64,000 nt of DNA from Corynebacterium sp. (lineage in GTDB: Bacteria > Actinomycetota > Actinomycetes > Mycobacteriales > Mycobacteriaceae): the NCBI RefSeq assembly GCF_030532195.1, contig NZ_JAUNLP010000004.1, positions 124,001 through 188,000 on the forward strand, given 5' to 3'. The position numbers and the translations under genes are program-made. Every line of letters begins with the position of its first letter. Position 1 is the first letter of the stretch. Shown here piece after piece: positions 17,999 to 28,690 of this stretch. The notes beneath the pieces are model-generated. The model did no database searches. It had not been told where the DNA came from and saw only the letters and a program-made list of their open reading frames with translations.

Positions 17999-18949
17999 TT
18001 AAGAGCCCTGAGGGTACTGCGGCATGTAGCCCTGTGCGGGTGCCGGCTGTGTAGTGCGAACCAGTTTCTGGCCGCGGAACCATGCGCGCATGTCCTTCGT
18101 CAGTGTCAGGGCAGTGGCTGCAACCAAAGCCACCCCAGTCAGAATCAAACAGACAAAGATCATTTCGTCTTGGACAAAGAAACTCATTACGAGCAGGCCA
18201 ACACCAAGCGGTGTCGTCGATGCCACCAGGTAGGGCAGGGCACGGATGTTGCGGCCGTGCAGAATCTTGTTGAACCAGAACATGGACAACAGGGCGATAA
18301 CGATGCCGAGAGTGAAGAATGCGGAGGCGGATCCGACATTAATGAGGCTGAGATAAATCTCGGCGATATCGCCGAAAACTGAGCCCAGGGAGGAATCTCG
18401 GCTACCTGCATCTGCTGCGGAATTGAGGTTGGCAAAGCCAACGTAGATGGCGGCAGTAGCCGTGATGTAGCCGAGGATCGTCGCTACGCCATAGACGGAA
18501 GCGGTGATTCTCGGGAACTTGGGCAAACGCTTCCACGCGTCCTTGATAGTTGCATTCTCAGGCAGTGGAGGCACTGTCGTGGTGACGGTTGTCGTCACCA
18601 TCGTCTCGGTAACCGGAGGCTGATTCATCCACTCCTGCTGCGTCGGTTCTGCCGGTGCCGACTGGCTGGTGGTTTCCGAAGCGGACTCCGGCTGTGCAGC
18701 CAATTCCCTCAGCGTGGCGATGGTGATCGATGCATTGTCATCGGCAAGCTGTGCATCGTAGTCCTGGCGGCGAAAATCTTCGCCCAGAATCTGCCTTGCG
18801 GTAAAGGTCTCCTGAAACTGGCCGGAATATTCCGGCACATTTTCCGAGCGCATCTCGGCGAGCTTTTCGTCAAGTTGGGCACGAAGTTCCTCCGTGCTGG
18901 CAGAGGGGTCGAGGCTCAGGGACTCATAGAGGTCATAGCGGTCGGCCAC
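17999..18949 (-). CDS. membrane protein with a J-domain-like N-terminus
   Basis: The product has 316 residues and is not assigned to a named family. Residues 1-80 read like a degenerate DnaJ domain (YDLYESLSLDPSASTEELRAQL, later FRRQDYDAQL) but lack the HPD tripeptide that activates DnaK. A low-complexity Ser/Thr/Pro linker (about 95-150) follows, then about four hydrophobic segments (roughly 170-195, 220-245, 255-275, 280-300) and a hydrophilic tail. The start is GTG at 18949. A shorter relative with the same N-terminal pattern lies at 55227-56021. It has its own terminator and appears monocistronic. No function can be stated. Confidence 0.75.
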   Translation of the reverse strand: MADRYDLYESLSLDPSASTEELRAQLDEKLAEMRSENVPEYSGQFQETFTARQILGEDFRRQDYDAQLADDNASITIATLRELAAQPESASETTSQSAPAEPTQQEWMNQPPVTETMVTTTVTTTVPPLPENATIKDAWKRLPKFPRITASVYGVATILGYITATAAIYVGFANLNSAADAGSRDSSLGSVFGDIAEIYLSLINVGSASAFFTLGIVIALLSMFWFNKILHGRNIRALPYLVASTTPLGVGLLVMSFFVQDEMIFVCLILTGVALVAATALTLTKDMRAWFRGQKLVRTTQPAPAQGYMPQYPQGS

Positions 18950-19208
18950 AGTTAATCAATGTCCTTTTTCGAAATAAATTGAATTTTAGAAATGTTCTGA
19001 AAAGCAATTTACTCGGTAGGTCATCAAAAGGCACAGATGACCTCGCGCAACGTGTCGCCGCTCGCGAGCGCACCACAGGTGTTATTCCGCACACAAATAG
19101 TGGCGAAAATGCGGTTATGAATGGTGGAGTTTTTGGGTTGGGGAGTAGAGTCTCATTTTTCCGAATCTCACAATCGTTGCCGGTATAGAAAAGGAGCTGC
19201 GCTCGCTA

Positions 19209-20504
19209 ATGACGTCGCCAAGCGAAATGACGACCCCGCATGAAACTACATCGCGCTCGCGTCTGAGCGCGCATCGTCGCCCTGTGCCTTTGCAGGACGA
19301 CATCTCTGATACCCGTCGAGTTTTGGTGATTGTTGCGCTGTCGGTGGGCGCGTTTGGCATCGGTGTCACGGAGTTCGTGGCAATGGGGCTGCTGCCGTAC
19401 ATCGCTGACGCGTTTGGCCGTGATGAGGATGCTGCTGGGCGCATGATCTCCATGTACGCCCTCGGCGTTGTGGTGGGTGCGCCGCTGATTACGGTGGTGA
19501 CCGGTTCCATTCCGCGCAGGCGCATGCTGTTGCTTTTGATGGGCGCCTTCACCATCGGCAATGGCGCGACGGTATGGGCGGGCTCGCTGGGTTCGTTTGA
19601 GGCCGTCATGATTTCGCGCTTTATCGCCGGTCTGCCACATGGTGCGTACTTCTCCGTGGCGGGGCTGGTGGCAGCATCGCTGGCCAAGCCCGGGCAGCGC
19701 GGCAAAATGGTAGCGCTCTCAGGCGTGGGGCTGTCGGTGGCGACGGTCATCGGTGTGCCGGCGGCGCAGGTACTCGGCCAGATTTACGGTTGGCGCAGTG
19801 CCTTTGCCTTTGTGGCGGTTATTGGCCTGATTGCGCTGGTGTCGCTGTGGTTTGCCGTGCCGCACATGAACCGCATGCCCAAGACGCGCCCCATCGATGA
19901 GCTCTCTGCGCTGGGTAACGCGCAGGTGTGGCTGACTGTGGCAATTGGCACGGTCGGCTTCGGTGGCATGTTTGCCGTCTACACCTACATCACGTGGACG
20001 ATGACGCGTGAGGCTGGCATGAGCGAAAACCTCATCTGGATCGTGCTGATGGCCTACGGCATCGGCATGGTGGTGGGCACCTACATCGGCGGTTGGCTGG
20101 CCGACCGCATCGGCGAGTGGGGCATCATGGTCGCACTGGTGCTTATGGTGGTCATGCTCACCGCCTTCCACTTCACCTCGCAAAATGCGGTGCTGGGCAC
20201 CATCAACTTCCTCATCATCGGCCTGCTCGGCTCGATTCTGGTGCCGAACCTGCAGACCCGCCTCATGGACGTCGCGGGCCGCGCACAGACACTGGCGGCT
20301 GCTCTCAACCAGGCTGCGCTGAATATGGCCAACGCTTTTGGTGCCGCGCTCGGCGGTTGGATCATCGCTGCTGGCTATGGTTATCGTGCGCCGGCGCTGG
20401 GTGGTGCGACGCTGGCCGTGGCGGCTATCTGCATCGCACTGCCAACTATTGTTTTCCACCGCCGCGCACAGGCGAAGAAGGCTGACCGCATCGAACTGCG
20501 CTAG
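19209..20504 (+). CDS. MFS transporter, AraJ/DHA1-like exporter
   Basis: This 431-residue major facilitator has about twelve membrane segments after a hydrophilic N-terminus of about 36 residues. Typical motifs are GVTEFVAMGLLPYIADAFG in the first helix, RFIAGLPHGAYFSVAG and the loop GGWLADRIGEWG. The family includes sugar or drug efflux proteins; the substrate cannot be predicted. AGGAG lies 12 nt before the ATG. It is followed by xthA in the same direction after 39 bp. Confidence 0.88.
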   Translation: MTSPSEMTTPHETTSRSRLSAHRRPVPLQDDISDTRRVLVIVALSVGAFGIGVTEFVAMGLLPYIADAFGRDEDAAGRMISMYALGVVVGAPLITVVTGSIPRRRMLLLLMGAFTIGNGATVWAGSLGSFEAVMISRFIAGLPHGAYFSVAGLVAASLAKPGQRGKMVALSGVGLSVATVIGVPAAQVLGQIYGWRSAFAFVAVIGLIALVSLWFAVPHMNRMPKTRPIDELSALGNAQVWLTVAIGTVGFGGMFAVYTYITWTMTREAGMSENLIWIVLMAYGIGMVVGTYIGGWLADRIGEWGIMVALVLMVVMLTAFHFTSQNAVLGTINFLIIGLLGSILVPNLQTRLMDVAGRAQTLAAALNQAALNMANAFGAALGGWIIAAGYGYRAPALGGATLAVAAICIALPTIVFHRRAQAKKADRIELR

Positions 20505-20529
20505 GCACAGGACGATTTGCCCATATCGG

Positions 20530-20535
20530 TAACGT
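20530..20535 (+). promoter_or_regulatory. -10 hexamer, leaderless promoter of xthA
   Basis: TAACGT followed by 8 nt and ATG at 20544. Confidence 0.4.
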
Positions 20536-20543
20536 ATGAGGGC

Positions 20544-21500
20544 ATGAGCCTTACAATCGCGACGATTAATGTCAACGGCATTCGCGCCGCCGTGAAACAG
20601 CGCAGTGAGACAAACCTGGGGCTGCTGGAGTGGCTAAAACACACCACGTCGAACGTCGTACTGCTGCAGGAAGTCCGCGCCACCGATGACCAGGCGCGCA
20701 AGGCGCTCGCACCCGCAATCGGTGCCGGCTGGCATTGGGTGGGCGCCGAAAATCTGGGGGCAAAGGGGCGCGCCGGCGTGGGCATTCTCTCGCGCTTTCC
20801 GCTTAACGACGTCCAGGTGGGCATCGGCTCCGAGGAGTTTGAAGAAGCCGGTCGGTTTATCAGCGGCGTTGCCGCAGCAGCGGATACTGGCCTGGATACA
20901 GATGTTCAGATTGCCAGCCTCTACCTGCCCTCGGGTGCAGCCTTGAGCGAGAAGCAGGATGAGAAGTACCGCTTCCTCGATGCCTTCTCCGACTACTTGG
21001 CCGACCTCGGTGCCAAGGGCCGCGATGGTCACCACGCGGTCATCGGTGGCGACTGGAACATCTGCCACCGTGAGCAGGACCTGAAGAATTGGAAGACCAA
21101 CCGTCGCAAGAGCGGTTTCCTGCCGCAGGAACGCGCATGGATGGACTCTGTTTTTGGCTGCTGGCCGGATGAGGCTCCGCAGGATTCCCAGGTACAGGCC
21201 ACTGACAAGGAGATGGAGGCCGGTACTTTCTCGGACGGCTCCGTGTGGGAGGCTCCGGAACTTGCTACCGATCCTGTGTGGTTCGATGTCACCCGCCGCC
21301 TGCACCCGGAGGCCGACGGCCCTTGGTCGTGGTGGACGTACCGCGGCAAGGCGTTTGATACCGATGCCGGTTGGCGCATTGATTACCAGGCGGCCACCGA
21401 GCCGATGCTCAAGCGCGTAGTCAGCGCTGTGGTGGACAAGCCTGCCGCCTACGACCTGCGCTGGACGGACCACGCACCGGTGATTGTGGAGTACCGATGA
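20544..21500 (+). CDS. xthA: exodeoxyribonuclease III
   Basis: The product is a 318-residue AP endonuclease/3'-exonuclease of the EEP superfamily acting in base excision repair. Motifs are the N-terminal ATINVNGIRAAV, the metal-binding Glu in LLQEVRATDDQ, GGDWNICHREQDLKNWK and the C-terminal YDLRWTDHAPVIVEY with the catalytic Asp-His pair. MSLTIATINVNGIR matches the family start better than an upstream in-frame codon at 20517, and TAACGT lies 8 nt before it. Confidence 0.93.
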   Translation: MSLTIATINVNGIRAAVKQRSETNLGLLEWLKHTTSNVVLLQEVRATDDQARKALAPAIGAGWHWVGAENLGAKGRAGVGILSRFPLNDVQVGIGSEEFEEAGRFISGVAAAADTGLDTDVQIASLYLPSGAALSEKQDEKYRFLDAFSDYLADLGAKGRDGHHAVIGGDWNICHREQDLKNWKTNRRKSGFLPQERAWMDSVFGCWPDEAPQDSQVQATDKEMEAGTFSDGSVWEAPELATDPVWFDVTRRLHPEADGPWSWWTYRGKAFDTDAGWRIDYQAATEPMLKRVVSAVVDKPAAYDLRWTDHAPVIVEYR

Positions 21501-21508
21501 TTACGCAG

Positions 21509-21537
21509 AGCCAATGGCTTATTGGCTATGGCTTTTT
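21509..21537 (+). terminator. weak terminator candidate after xthA
   Basis: AGCCAAT-N5-ATTGGCT forms a 7-bp stem; a run of five T follows after 5 nt. It lies between convergent xthA and the 21536-22015 gene. The gap between stem and T-run makes it doubtful. Confidence 0.3.
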
Positions 21538-22015
21538 AACTGCTTTTGTTTCCTGGGCTGGAACCTTCCAACCCGATTTCATGGAAAAGGTCTGCCGCGT
21601 TTATTGGAGTTGACTGGTCTCGAGCAATCTTCACCCAGCTTGAAACTGGGGTTACGCCATTGCCATCGTTATCGACGATAACCGGTAAAACCTTTTGGCC
21701 TGCTTGTGGCGAATCGGGCGAAGAACTCGAAGAAGTTTCGTTGGCAAGTGTGTACACAGACCAGTAGCCCACTCCATTGTGGCGAAGGCCTTCGCCGAGA
21801 AACAGCGCGAACTCCTGCCAGCGATCTTCACTGTTCTGCTCTTCCATCCAGCATTCAATACGCTGGATGGAGCTATGTGTCCACGGGTCTTGTTCGTCAG
21901 CAAGCTCTGGAATTAGCTCCGAAATCCATCGCCTCACCACATCGCAGGCTCGTGCTGTTAACTCCGTGTCTTCTGGAAAACGTGAGTTTGATTGAAAGGT
22001 GAGATTATTGCACAT
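21536..22015 (-). CDS. hypothetical acidic protein
   Basis: The product is a 159-residue soluble protein not recognised by family. It is rich in Glu, Ser and Trp (DVVRRWISELIPELADEQDPW, IECWMEEQNSEDRWQEFALFLGEG), has no signal peptide or membrane segment, and has a serine cluster near residue 97. A clean ribosome binding site (AGGAG, 7 nt before the ATG) supports it as real. The start lies inside the 3' end of the DUF6541 gene (11-bp overlap), suggesting translational coupling. Local GC is lower than in its neighbours. Confidence 0.65.
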   Translation of the reverse strand: MCNNLTFQSNSRFPEDTELTARACDVVRRWISELIPELADEQDPWTHSSIQRIECWMEEQNSEDRWQEFALFLGEGLRHNGVGYWSVYTLANETSSSSSPDSPQAGQKVLPVIVDNDGNGVTPVSSWVKIARDQSTPINAADLFHEIGLEGSSPGNKSS

Positions 22016-24659
22016 TGAGTTTCTCCTGATTCAGATCTGAATTCGCGTGAGAATGCGGATTCTGCCGCAGCATAGAGGCCACGCCATCGACAATGGCATT
22101 GGCCCACTTGTCCTGCATGGCGGGGTCGGCTAGATCCTTAGCCAGCTTGGCTGCACTCTCGGCGCCGAGAGAAAGCGCCACAGTAGGGGAGTGGGAGCCA
22201 GCGGCTCGACCAGGCACGACAGCTGGCCCCAGCCCGGTCCGAAACTCCGTTGGCCGACCATCCGCGCTGTAACTACTGTGCGGATGGAAGCCACGGTAGA
22301 CCAACCCATCGCGCAGGCCCGCCGCCAACTGCCAATCAGCCGAGGAATCCTCTTTGGGGTTCGAGGAATCCACCAGTGCGGACACGGAAAAACCGCGCTC
22401 GCCAGTCTGGTCACCTGCGGAGCGACCGACGACAACAGTGGCTGCGGCGCTGTGGCCGTCGTCAAGCGATGACGAGCTCACGATTGCGCCGCGTTTGCGG
22501 AGCTTGTCGTTCGCGCGTGCGACGATACGATCGATGTCGGCGGATGCCTCCTTGCTCAATTGCAGGTCGCGCGGTAGTTCACCGTTGATGGCGGCGATGG
22601 CGGCACGGCTCGATGCCACGGCGATGCGGGCGCCGGCGACGGGGTCGACCGTCTCGTCGGGAGAGGCGATGATTGGCTGGCGCGACGGCATCCAGAGCGG
22701 ATTCGGGCGCGCCGGGCGATGCGGGGAATCCGCGACAATCTTGTGCAACTGCGCAGGTGAGAACATCTTATTCACCGCGAAAATCATGATCGCGCGATCG
22801 TGATACACCGGCGTCAGCCCAGGCGCGTACCACGCCCACGAGCGCATCGACAACGCATCGGTGCCGTCCTTTTGCACCGTCGGCGGCGAACTGATGATGT
22901 AGCGCACGCCCAGCTTCTTCGCCATCGCGTCGTACTTCGGATCCGCGCCAATCAGGTCAACATTCGGCGGCAACTTCTTCGACGCCGTGGCGGAATCATC
23001 GGCAAACGAGAAGTGTCTAAACAGCGTCGGCAGACCAACCATCGCGTACATCCACGCTGAACCATCACGACGATCGTTGAGGATATGCCCCTCGAACGCT
23101 TGCGGCTGCTTGGCCAGCCAGTCAATCGCCTGCCGATCCGCCGCCGTCACATACTTGCCGCCGAAACTTGCCCGCACACTGTCGCGCTGGGCGGACCAGC
23201 CCGCCCACGATGCCGGCACAATCGCCACTGCCGCAACTACCCCCACAGCAAGCGCGGTATTCCACGTCGGCGCGGACTCCCGCTCAGTGCGCTTGACGAC
23301 GACATACTGCGCCACAGCCACGACCGCCACAAAAATAGCCGCCGCTGCGTAACCGACCAGCACCGAGCGCAAAACACCCATGACAGCCTCGACGCGATAG
23401 GGCAGGTCGTAGTAGAAAGTGCCGAGGAATTTCACGATGTGGCCGCCCGGGTCAGCCCACCGGAGCTGCGCATTGTCGGCAACGGCTAGGTGCAAAGCGA
23501 ACGCCAGAGCTGGCCACGGTGCCCAGGGGTGACGGCGAAACAGCGCTACCAGTAGACCCAGAATGGTGAGAATGACGACGGTGACGGTAAAGGCCGATTC
23601 CTCGGCGTAGCGGGAGAAACCGACGAAGGCTTTCCACAGGGAATCGGCACGCGAAATCTCAATCTGGCCGGAAAAACCCGCCACTGATTCGCCGACTCCC
23701 AGCGCAGAGATTAGCACCGGCAAAGTCATCGCCAGCGCAATTGCGCCAATGATGAGCGTGCGAACGAGGTGTTCCAGACTTGGCTGCGTGAGAAGCCACA
23801 GCACAACAAACAAGGCCGCCGCCACAGCAGCCGCTGGATGAGTAATGACAGTTCCCACGGTGGCAATCACGGCGGGGACAACATATCCCCGCATGGTCAG
23901 TGCCGCAGCGATGGGCAGGGTGGCCACCGCGAGCAGGTAGGGCATGGAGGAGGTGCTCCACAGGGCCACCCAGATCTCCGGCAGGACCAGTGTGGAAATC
24001 GCGGCTGCGGGGCCGGCGTAGGCCGCCCATTTGGGGCCCACTGCAGTGCGAGCTAGCACTGCAGTGGCGGCCGGGAGGATCAGGACTGGGGCTAAGAAAC
24101 CGAAGACGTTGGCATCGAGGAAAACAGAGCCGGGCAGGAAGTGGGCCATGGCATGCCAGCCGGTGGGGTAGAACATCTCGGCGCCTGTTTCCTGGTTCAT
24201 CAGGTCGCCGGCTGCCGTGGGTGAGGCGACGGCGTGGTCATCAATAAACCGCAGGAAGTTCGTGTGCCACAGCATGTCCCAGGCCTCGCGGATAGCGCCG
24301 GGGCCACCGTTTACCCTGCCCAGCTCATACATGGTGCGGAACGCGGCAACGACAGTCACGCCAGTGACAATGATGGCAGTGACAAGCCCGTCATCGAAGT
24401 CGTCGTCAGGCGAAGCTTTGGGGATTAGTTCTCGCACAAGGTAACCGATGGCGCAGAAGAAAGCCCAGATTCCGGCGACGAAAAGCCAGGAATAATCAAG
24501 TCCCAGCGCGTGGGACAGCCAGGCGCTAAAGCCCGTCACACCCAGCATCAATGGGGCTGCTGAAGCAATTGCAAGAGCAGGGCGCAGCCCACTTACTAAA
24601 CCCAAAAGGGTGCCCGGCACCAGCAAGATGAGCACAGTAACCGCGATGGCTGCGAGCAT
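22005..24659 (-). CDS. DUF6541 family integral membrane protein
   Basis: The product is an 884-residue membrane protein. Its N-terminal two thirds hold many hydrophobic helices (about 12, residues 1-570), followed by a soluble C-terminal region (GGKYVTAADRQAIDWLAKQPQ, GLPTLFRHFSF, ARPNPLWMPSRQPII) and an Arg/Ala-rich tail. The layout resembles GT-C glycosyltransferase-like envelope proteins and the actinobacterial DUF6541 family; the glycosyltransferase idea is inference. ATG at 24659 is chosen because AGGAGT precedes it by 5 nt and it opens directly with a membrane helix. Divergent from the 24828 gene. Confidence 0.85.
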   Translation of the reverse strand: MLAAIAVTVLILLVPGTLLGLVSGLRPALAIASAAPLMLGVTGFSAWLSHALGLDYSWLFVAGIWAFFCAIGYLVRELIPKASPDDDFDDGLVTAIIVTGVTVVAAFRTMYELGRVNGGPGAIREAWDMLWHTNFLRFIDDHAVASPTAAGDLMNQETGAEMFYPTGWHAMAHFLPGSVFLDANVFGFLAPVLILPAATAVLARTAVGPKWAAYAGPAAAISTLVLPEIWVALWSTSSMPYLLAVATLPIAAALTMRGYVVPAVIATVGTVITHPAAAVAAALFVVLWLLTQPSLEHLVRTLIIGAIALAMTLPVLISALGVGESVAGFSGQIEISRADSLWKAFVGFSRYAEESAFTVTVVILTILGLLVALFRRHPWAPWPALAFALHLAVADNAQLRWADPGGHIVKFLGTFYYDLPYRVEAVMGVLRSVLVGYAAAAIFVAVVAVAQYVVVKRTERESAPTWNTALAVGVVAAVAIVPASWAGWSAQRDSVRASFGGKYVTAADRQAIDWLAKQPQAFEGHILNDRRDGSAWMYAMVGLPTLFRHFSFADDSATASKKLPPNVDLIGADPKYDAMAKKLGVRYIISSPPTVQKDGTDALSMRSWAWYAPGLTPVYHDRAIMIFAVNKMFSPAQLHKIVADSPHRPARPNPLWMPSRQPIIASPDETVDPVAGARIAVASSRAAIAAINGELPRDLQLSKEASADIDRIVARANDKLRKRGAIVSSSSLDDGHSAAATVVVGRSAGDQTGERGFSVSALVDSSNPKEDSSADWQLAAGLRDGLVYRGFHPHSSYSADGRPTEFRTGLGPAVVPGRAAGSHSPTVALSLGAESAAKLAKDLADPAMQDKWANAIVDGVASMLRQNPHSHANSDLNQEKLNVQ

Positions 24660-24827
24660 AGGACTCCTGTCGGAAATGGCTGTTGGCCAACAAACATAAT
24701 TTGTAAGTTCAGTCATAGCACCGTCGTGAAGCGTGGGCTTGTTCGGCACTTCGGGGATGAGAGCATAAGATTTGAAGGAGAGCTGCTGGCTACTTCGGAG
24801 TGGACTCGGAGAGGAGAAGTCGCCCCA

Positions 24828-25271
24828 GTGAAGAACAGCAAACGCAATAGCGACGATCACAACATGGCGGACCTGGATGCCATTGCACGGAGTTTGCAGA
24901 ATGATCCGGGCACGGCCGTCAATGTTCCCGTGGTGGTGACCTCGGGTGTCATCGTTGCGCTGATTGTGCTGTCCTTCGCCTACTCCTGGCCGCTGTGGAT
25001 TTCGCTGGCGCTCATCGTGCTGCTCGGCGCGGTAATGGTGGTGTCGTATACGCGCAGGCCTCCGGTTGCTCCTCTGGAGCTGACGCAGACTGAGCGTGAG
25101 CGTGTTCGTCGCGTCCTCCGTGCGCATGGCACACGCGCGGCCATTACGTTGGTGCGTGGTCTCTACCCGGAAGAGTCGCCGGCAGCGGCAGCGCGGACCG
25201 TCAAGTTGGTCTCAGAACGCATGGTCGCCGAGCAAAAGAAGCGCGATAACGAACAGCACAATCAGGATTAG
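24828..25271 (+). CDS. small membrane protein upstream of trpS
   Basis: The product is a 147-residue protein with two adjacent hydrophobic segments (about residues 33-53 and 56-75), then a basic soluble tail (TQTERERVRRVLRAHGTRAA, GLYPEESPAAAARTVKLVSE) ending in a charged segment. GTG at 24828 is preferred because GAGGAGAAG lies 8 nt upstream; an ATG at 24873 (MADLDAIARSL) is the alternative. It is transcribed toward trpS. No function is known. Confidence 0.75.
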   Translation: MKNSKRNSDDHNMADLDAIARSLQNDPGTAVNVPVVVTSGVIVALIVLSFAYSWPLWISLALIVLLGAVMVVSYTRRPPVAPLELTQTERERVRRVLRAHGTRAAITLVRGLYPEESPAAAARTVKLVSERMVAEQKKRDNEQHNQD

Positions 25272-25304
25272 TAGCACCTGTCGGCCCACTAGCGTCTCCG
25301 GTGA

Positions 25305-26387
<1,083 letters not shown>

Positions 26388-26396
26388 AAGGCACGA

Positions 26397-26402
26397 TACT
26401 GT
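26397..26402 (+). promoter_or_regulatory. -10 hexamer, leaderless promoter of the YihY-family gene
   Basis: TACTGT followed by 7 nt and ATG at 26410. Confidence 0.5.
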
Positions 26403-26409
26403 AGAGGAC

Positions 26410-27435
26410 ATGGCAACCTCTACAAGAAAAGATCCGAAAAAGACGGACCGCTACGGAATCGAGCGTGTGCACGCTGATGAGCCAGGTGCGATCGACCGCT
26501 TCCGCGAAAAGTGGGGGTGGTTCGATCACCTGATGCGAATGCAGGAACGCTACTCGGAGCAGGGCGGTAACTACTTTGCTGCCGCTATTACGTACTTCTC
26601 TGTACTGTCGATCTTTCCGCTAATTATGACGGCCTTCGCCATCCTCGCGTTGGTCTTACGCGGAAACGAGCAGATGCTCGAGCAGATTCAAACGTCCATC
26701 ACCGATTCCATTGACGGATCCATGGGCGAGACCATCAACGAGGTTATTGAAGGCGCCATTGAGCAGGCCGGTGGCGTGTTCACCATTGGTTTCATTGTCA
26801 CCTTGTGGTCAGGACTGACCTGGATGAGTAACCTCACCAACGCTGTGACACAGCTGTGGAAGCGCCCGATGGCCGCCGACAACTTTGTCATGGGCAAGCT
26901 GCGTGACCTGCTACGACTGATTGGCATGCTCATCATGATCGCACTGACCTTCGCAGTCACAGCAGTTGGTTCCTCCGGGCTGACGCAGTCGCTGCTGGAC
27001 AAGGTCGGGCTTGGCCACGTCCCGGGCATCACCGTCATCACCGGCCTGATTGCCATCGCCGTCGGTATTCTGGCCAACTGGCTGTTCTTCGTCTGGATGC
27101 TCGCAGCTCTGCCACGCGGCGGTGCTCCCATCCGAGCAGCCGCCAAGGGAGCCATCATCGGCGCAATTGGCTTTGAGGTTGTCAAACAGCTCGGTAGCGT
27201 TTTCTTCTCCAACGCGCTGTCCAACCCCGCCGGTGCCGTCTTCGGCCCGGTCATCGGCCTGATGGTCGTGTTCTACCTCATCTGGCGCATCACCATGTAC
27301 GCCGCCGCTTGGACCGCGACGACTGAGGAAGCGCTTGCCGACGAAGAACTGGACGCACCGGCTCCTGCCGTCATTAATGTCCGTGCTGAGGCCAGCAATC
27401 CGACCGGATTGAACCGTCTGTTCGGCTCCAAGTAG
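26410..27435 (+). CDS. YihY/virulence factor BrkB family membrane protein
   Basis: This 341-residue membrane protein has about six hydrophobic helices between residues 55 and 305. Family motifs are GGNYFAAAITYFSVLSIFPL (first helix), WSGLTWMSNLTNAVTQLWKRP and AKGAIIGAIGFEVVKQLGSVFFSN. The family was once annotated as ribonuclease BN by mistake; its true role is unknown. The protein ends in a soluble tail of about 35 residues. It converges with the D,D-carboxypeptidase gene. Confidence 0.9.
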   Translation: MATSTRKDPKKTDRYGIERVHADEPGAIDRFREKWGWFDHLMRMQERYSEQGGNYFAAAITYFSVLSIFPLIMTAFAILALVLRGNEQMLEQIQTSITDSIDGSMGETINEVIEGAIEQAGGVFTIGFIVTLWSGLTWMSNLTNAVTQLWKRPMAADNFVMGKLRDLLRLIGMLIMIALTFAVTAVGSSGLTQSLLDKVGLGHVPGITVITGLIAIAVGILANWLFFVWMLAALPRGGAPIRAAAKGAIIGAIGFEVVKQLGSVFFSNALSNPAGAVFGPVIGLMVVFYLIWRITMYAAAWTATTEEALADEELDAPAPAVINVRAEASNPTGLNRLFGSK

Positions 27436-27442
27436 TTACTGC

Positions 27443-28690
27443 CTAACGACGCTTGCGCCTACCAGAGCGGTACGTCAGTGCCGCAATCAGCGCAATAATA
27501 ATCGCAGAACCAGCACCCACAGATACCTTGAGCCCGGTGTCTGTGGGTTTTTCCGTTAGCAGATCCGGTAGTTTTTCAGCCAGAGTGTCATCATCGGCCT
27601 TGGCCTCCAGGGTGCCGACGGAGCTCTTCGGTGGGGCCGCAAAGCCTGCGTCGAGAAGTGAGGCGGCCTGCTCCCACGGTCGTGGCGAGTCATCGATTGT
27701 GGCATCGAGGAGCACTACACCGAGGCGACGTCCATCGCGCTCGGCGACACCGGCAAAGGTGTGGCGAGCATCGTCGGTGAAACCGGTCTTGCCGCCGAGG
27801 GCGCCGGGATAGTCCTGTGCAATCAGCTGGTTGTCATTGGCGATCTCAAAGTCCTCGACATCCAGCTCCTTGTCACCCGGGATAGTGGCCAGGCGAGTGG
27901 CCGAGAGTTTGCGGTATTCCGGATTGTTGAATGCGTGTTGGAAGAACAGCGACATGTCATAGGCAGAGGTCATCTGCCCAGGCGCGTCCAGGCCTGTCGG
28001 ATTGACCACGCGAGTATCTGTTGCACCGAGCTGGGCTGCTAACTCGTTGACCTTTTTCGTGGTCTCCGCCATGCCGCCGAGCTGACGAGCTAGAGCGTGA
28101 CCCGCGTCATTGCCAGAATTCAGTAGCAGGCCAGTCAGCAGTGTCTCCACGGAATAGTTCACATCTTCGACGATGCCGACTCGCGAGCCCTCCATATTCG
28201 CATCCTCGAAAGTGGCCTTGACCGTGTCATTGAGCCTCAGCTGGTCGAGGGCCTCCATCGCCAGCAACACCTTAATAATCGAAGCCGGTCGATAGCGACC
28301 ATGCGGGTCCTTTGCCGCCAGCACATCACCGGACTCCAAATCGAAAACAGTCCATGCCGAAGCGGAGAGATCTGCAGGTACTGCAAAACCGTCACCACTG
28401 ACAATGCCACATGCCGACATCTTCTCACCGCCAGCCGGCTTTTCCGGCACCGGGACGGCCGCAGGTGCGGTCTGACCTGGGGCCGGAATCTCCGAGGTGT
28501 CTACCGGAGCCGGCGGGAAGGTGCGATGCGGGCATCCAGTCGTGTCACGGATACCAGGAGCGGGACCGACGACCGAGGGTTCGTCGTCAAGCGGTGGCTC
28601 CTGCGCCGTAACTGACGGTGCCGGGCCTACGAGCATCAGCGCAGCGGAGGCGAGCAGGGCAGAGGCAGTAAGACGGCGGGAGGTAATCAT
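27443..28690 (-). CDS. D-alanyl-D-alanine carboxypeptidase (PBP5-like)
   Basis: The product is a 415-residue exported serine peptidase trimming peptidoglycan stem peptides. A signal peptide (cleavage expected after about Ala29) is followed by a Pro-rich region (30-88). The three penicillin-binding motifs are intact: SIIK (Ser137-Lys140), SGN in LLNSGNDAGH and KTG in LGGKTGFTDDARHTF. A C-terminal helix followed by RSGRRKRR anchors it to the membrane. ATG at 28690 starts the signal peptide directly; a much longer open frame upstream is antisense to add and not coding. Divergent from add. Confidence 0.92.
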   Translation of the reverse strand: MITSRRLTASALLASAALMLVGPAPSVTAQEPPLDDEPSVVGPAPGIRDTTGCPHRTFPPAPVDTSEIPAPGQTAPAAVPVPEKPAGGEKMSACGIVSGDGFAVPADLSASAWTVFDLESGDVLAAKDPHGRYRPASIIKVLLAMEALDQLRLNDTVKATFEDANMEGSRVGIVEDVNYSVETLLTGLLLNSGNDAGHALARQLGGMAETTKKVNELAAQLGATDTRVVNPTGLDAPGQMTSAYDMSLFFQHAFNNPEYRKLSATRLATIPGDKELDVEDFEIANDNQLIAQDYPGALGGKTGFTDDARHTFAGVAERDGRRLGVVLLDATIDDSPRPWEQAASLLDAGFAAPPKSSVGTLEAKADDDTLAEKLPDLLTEKPTDTGLKVSVGAGSAIIIALIAALTYRSGRRKRR

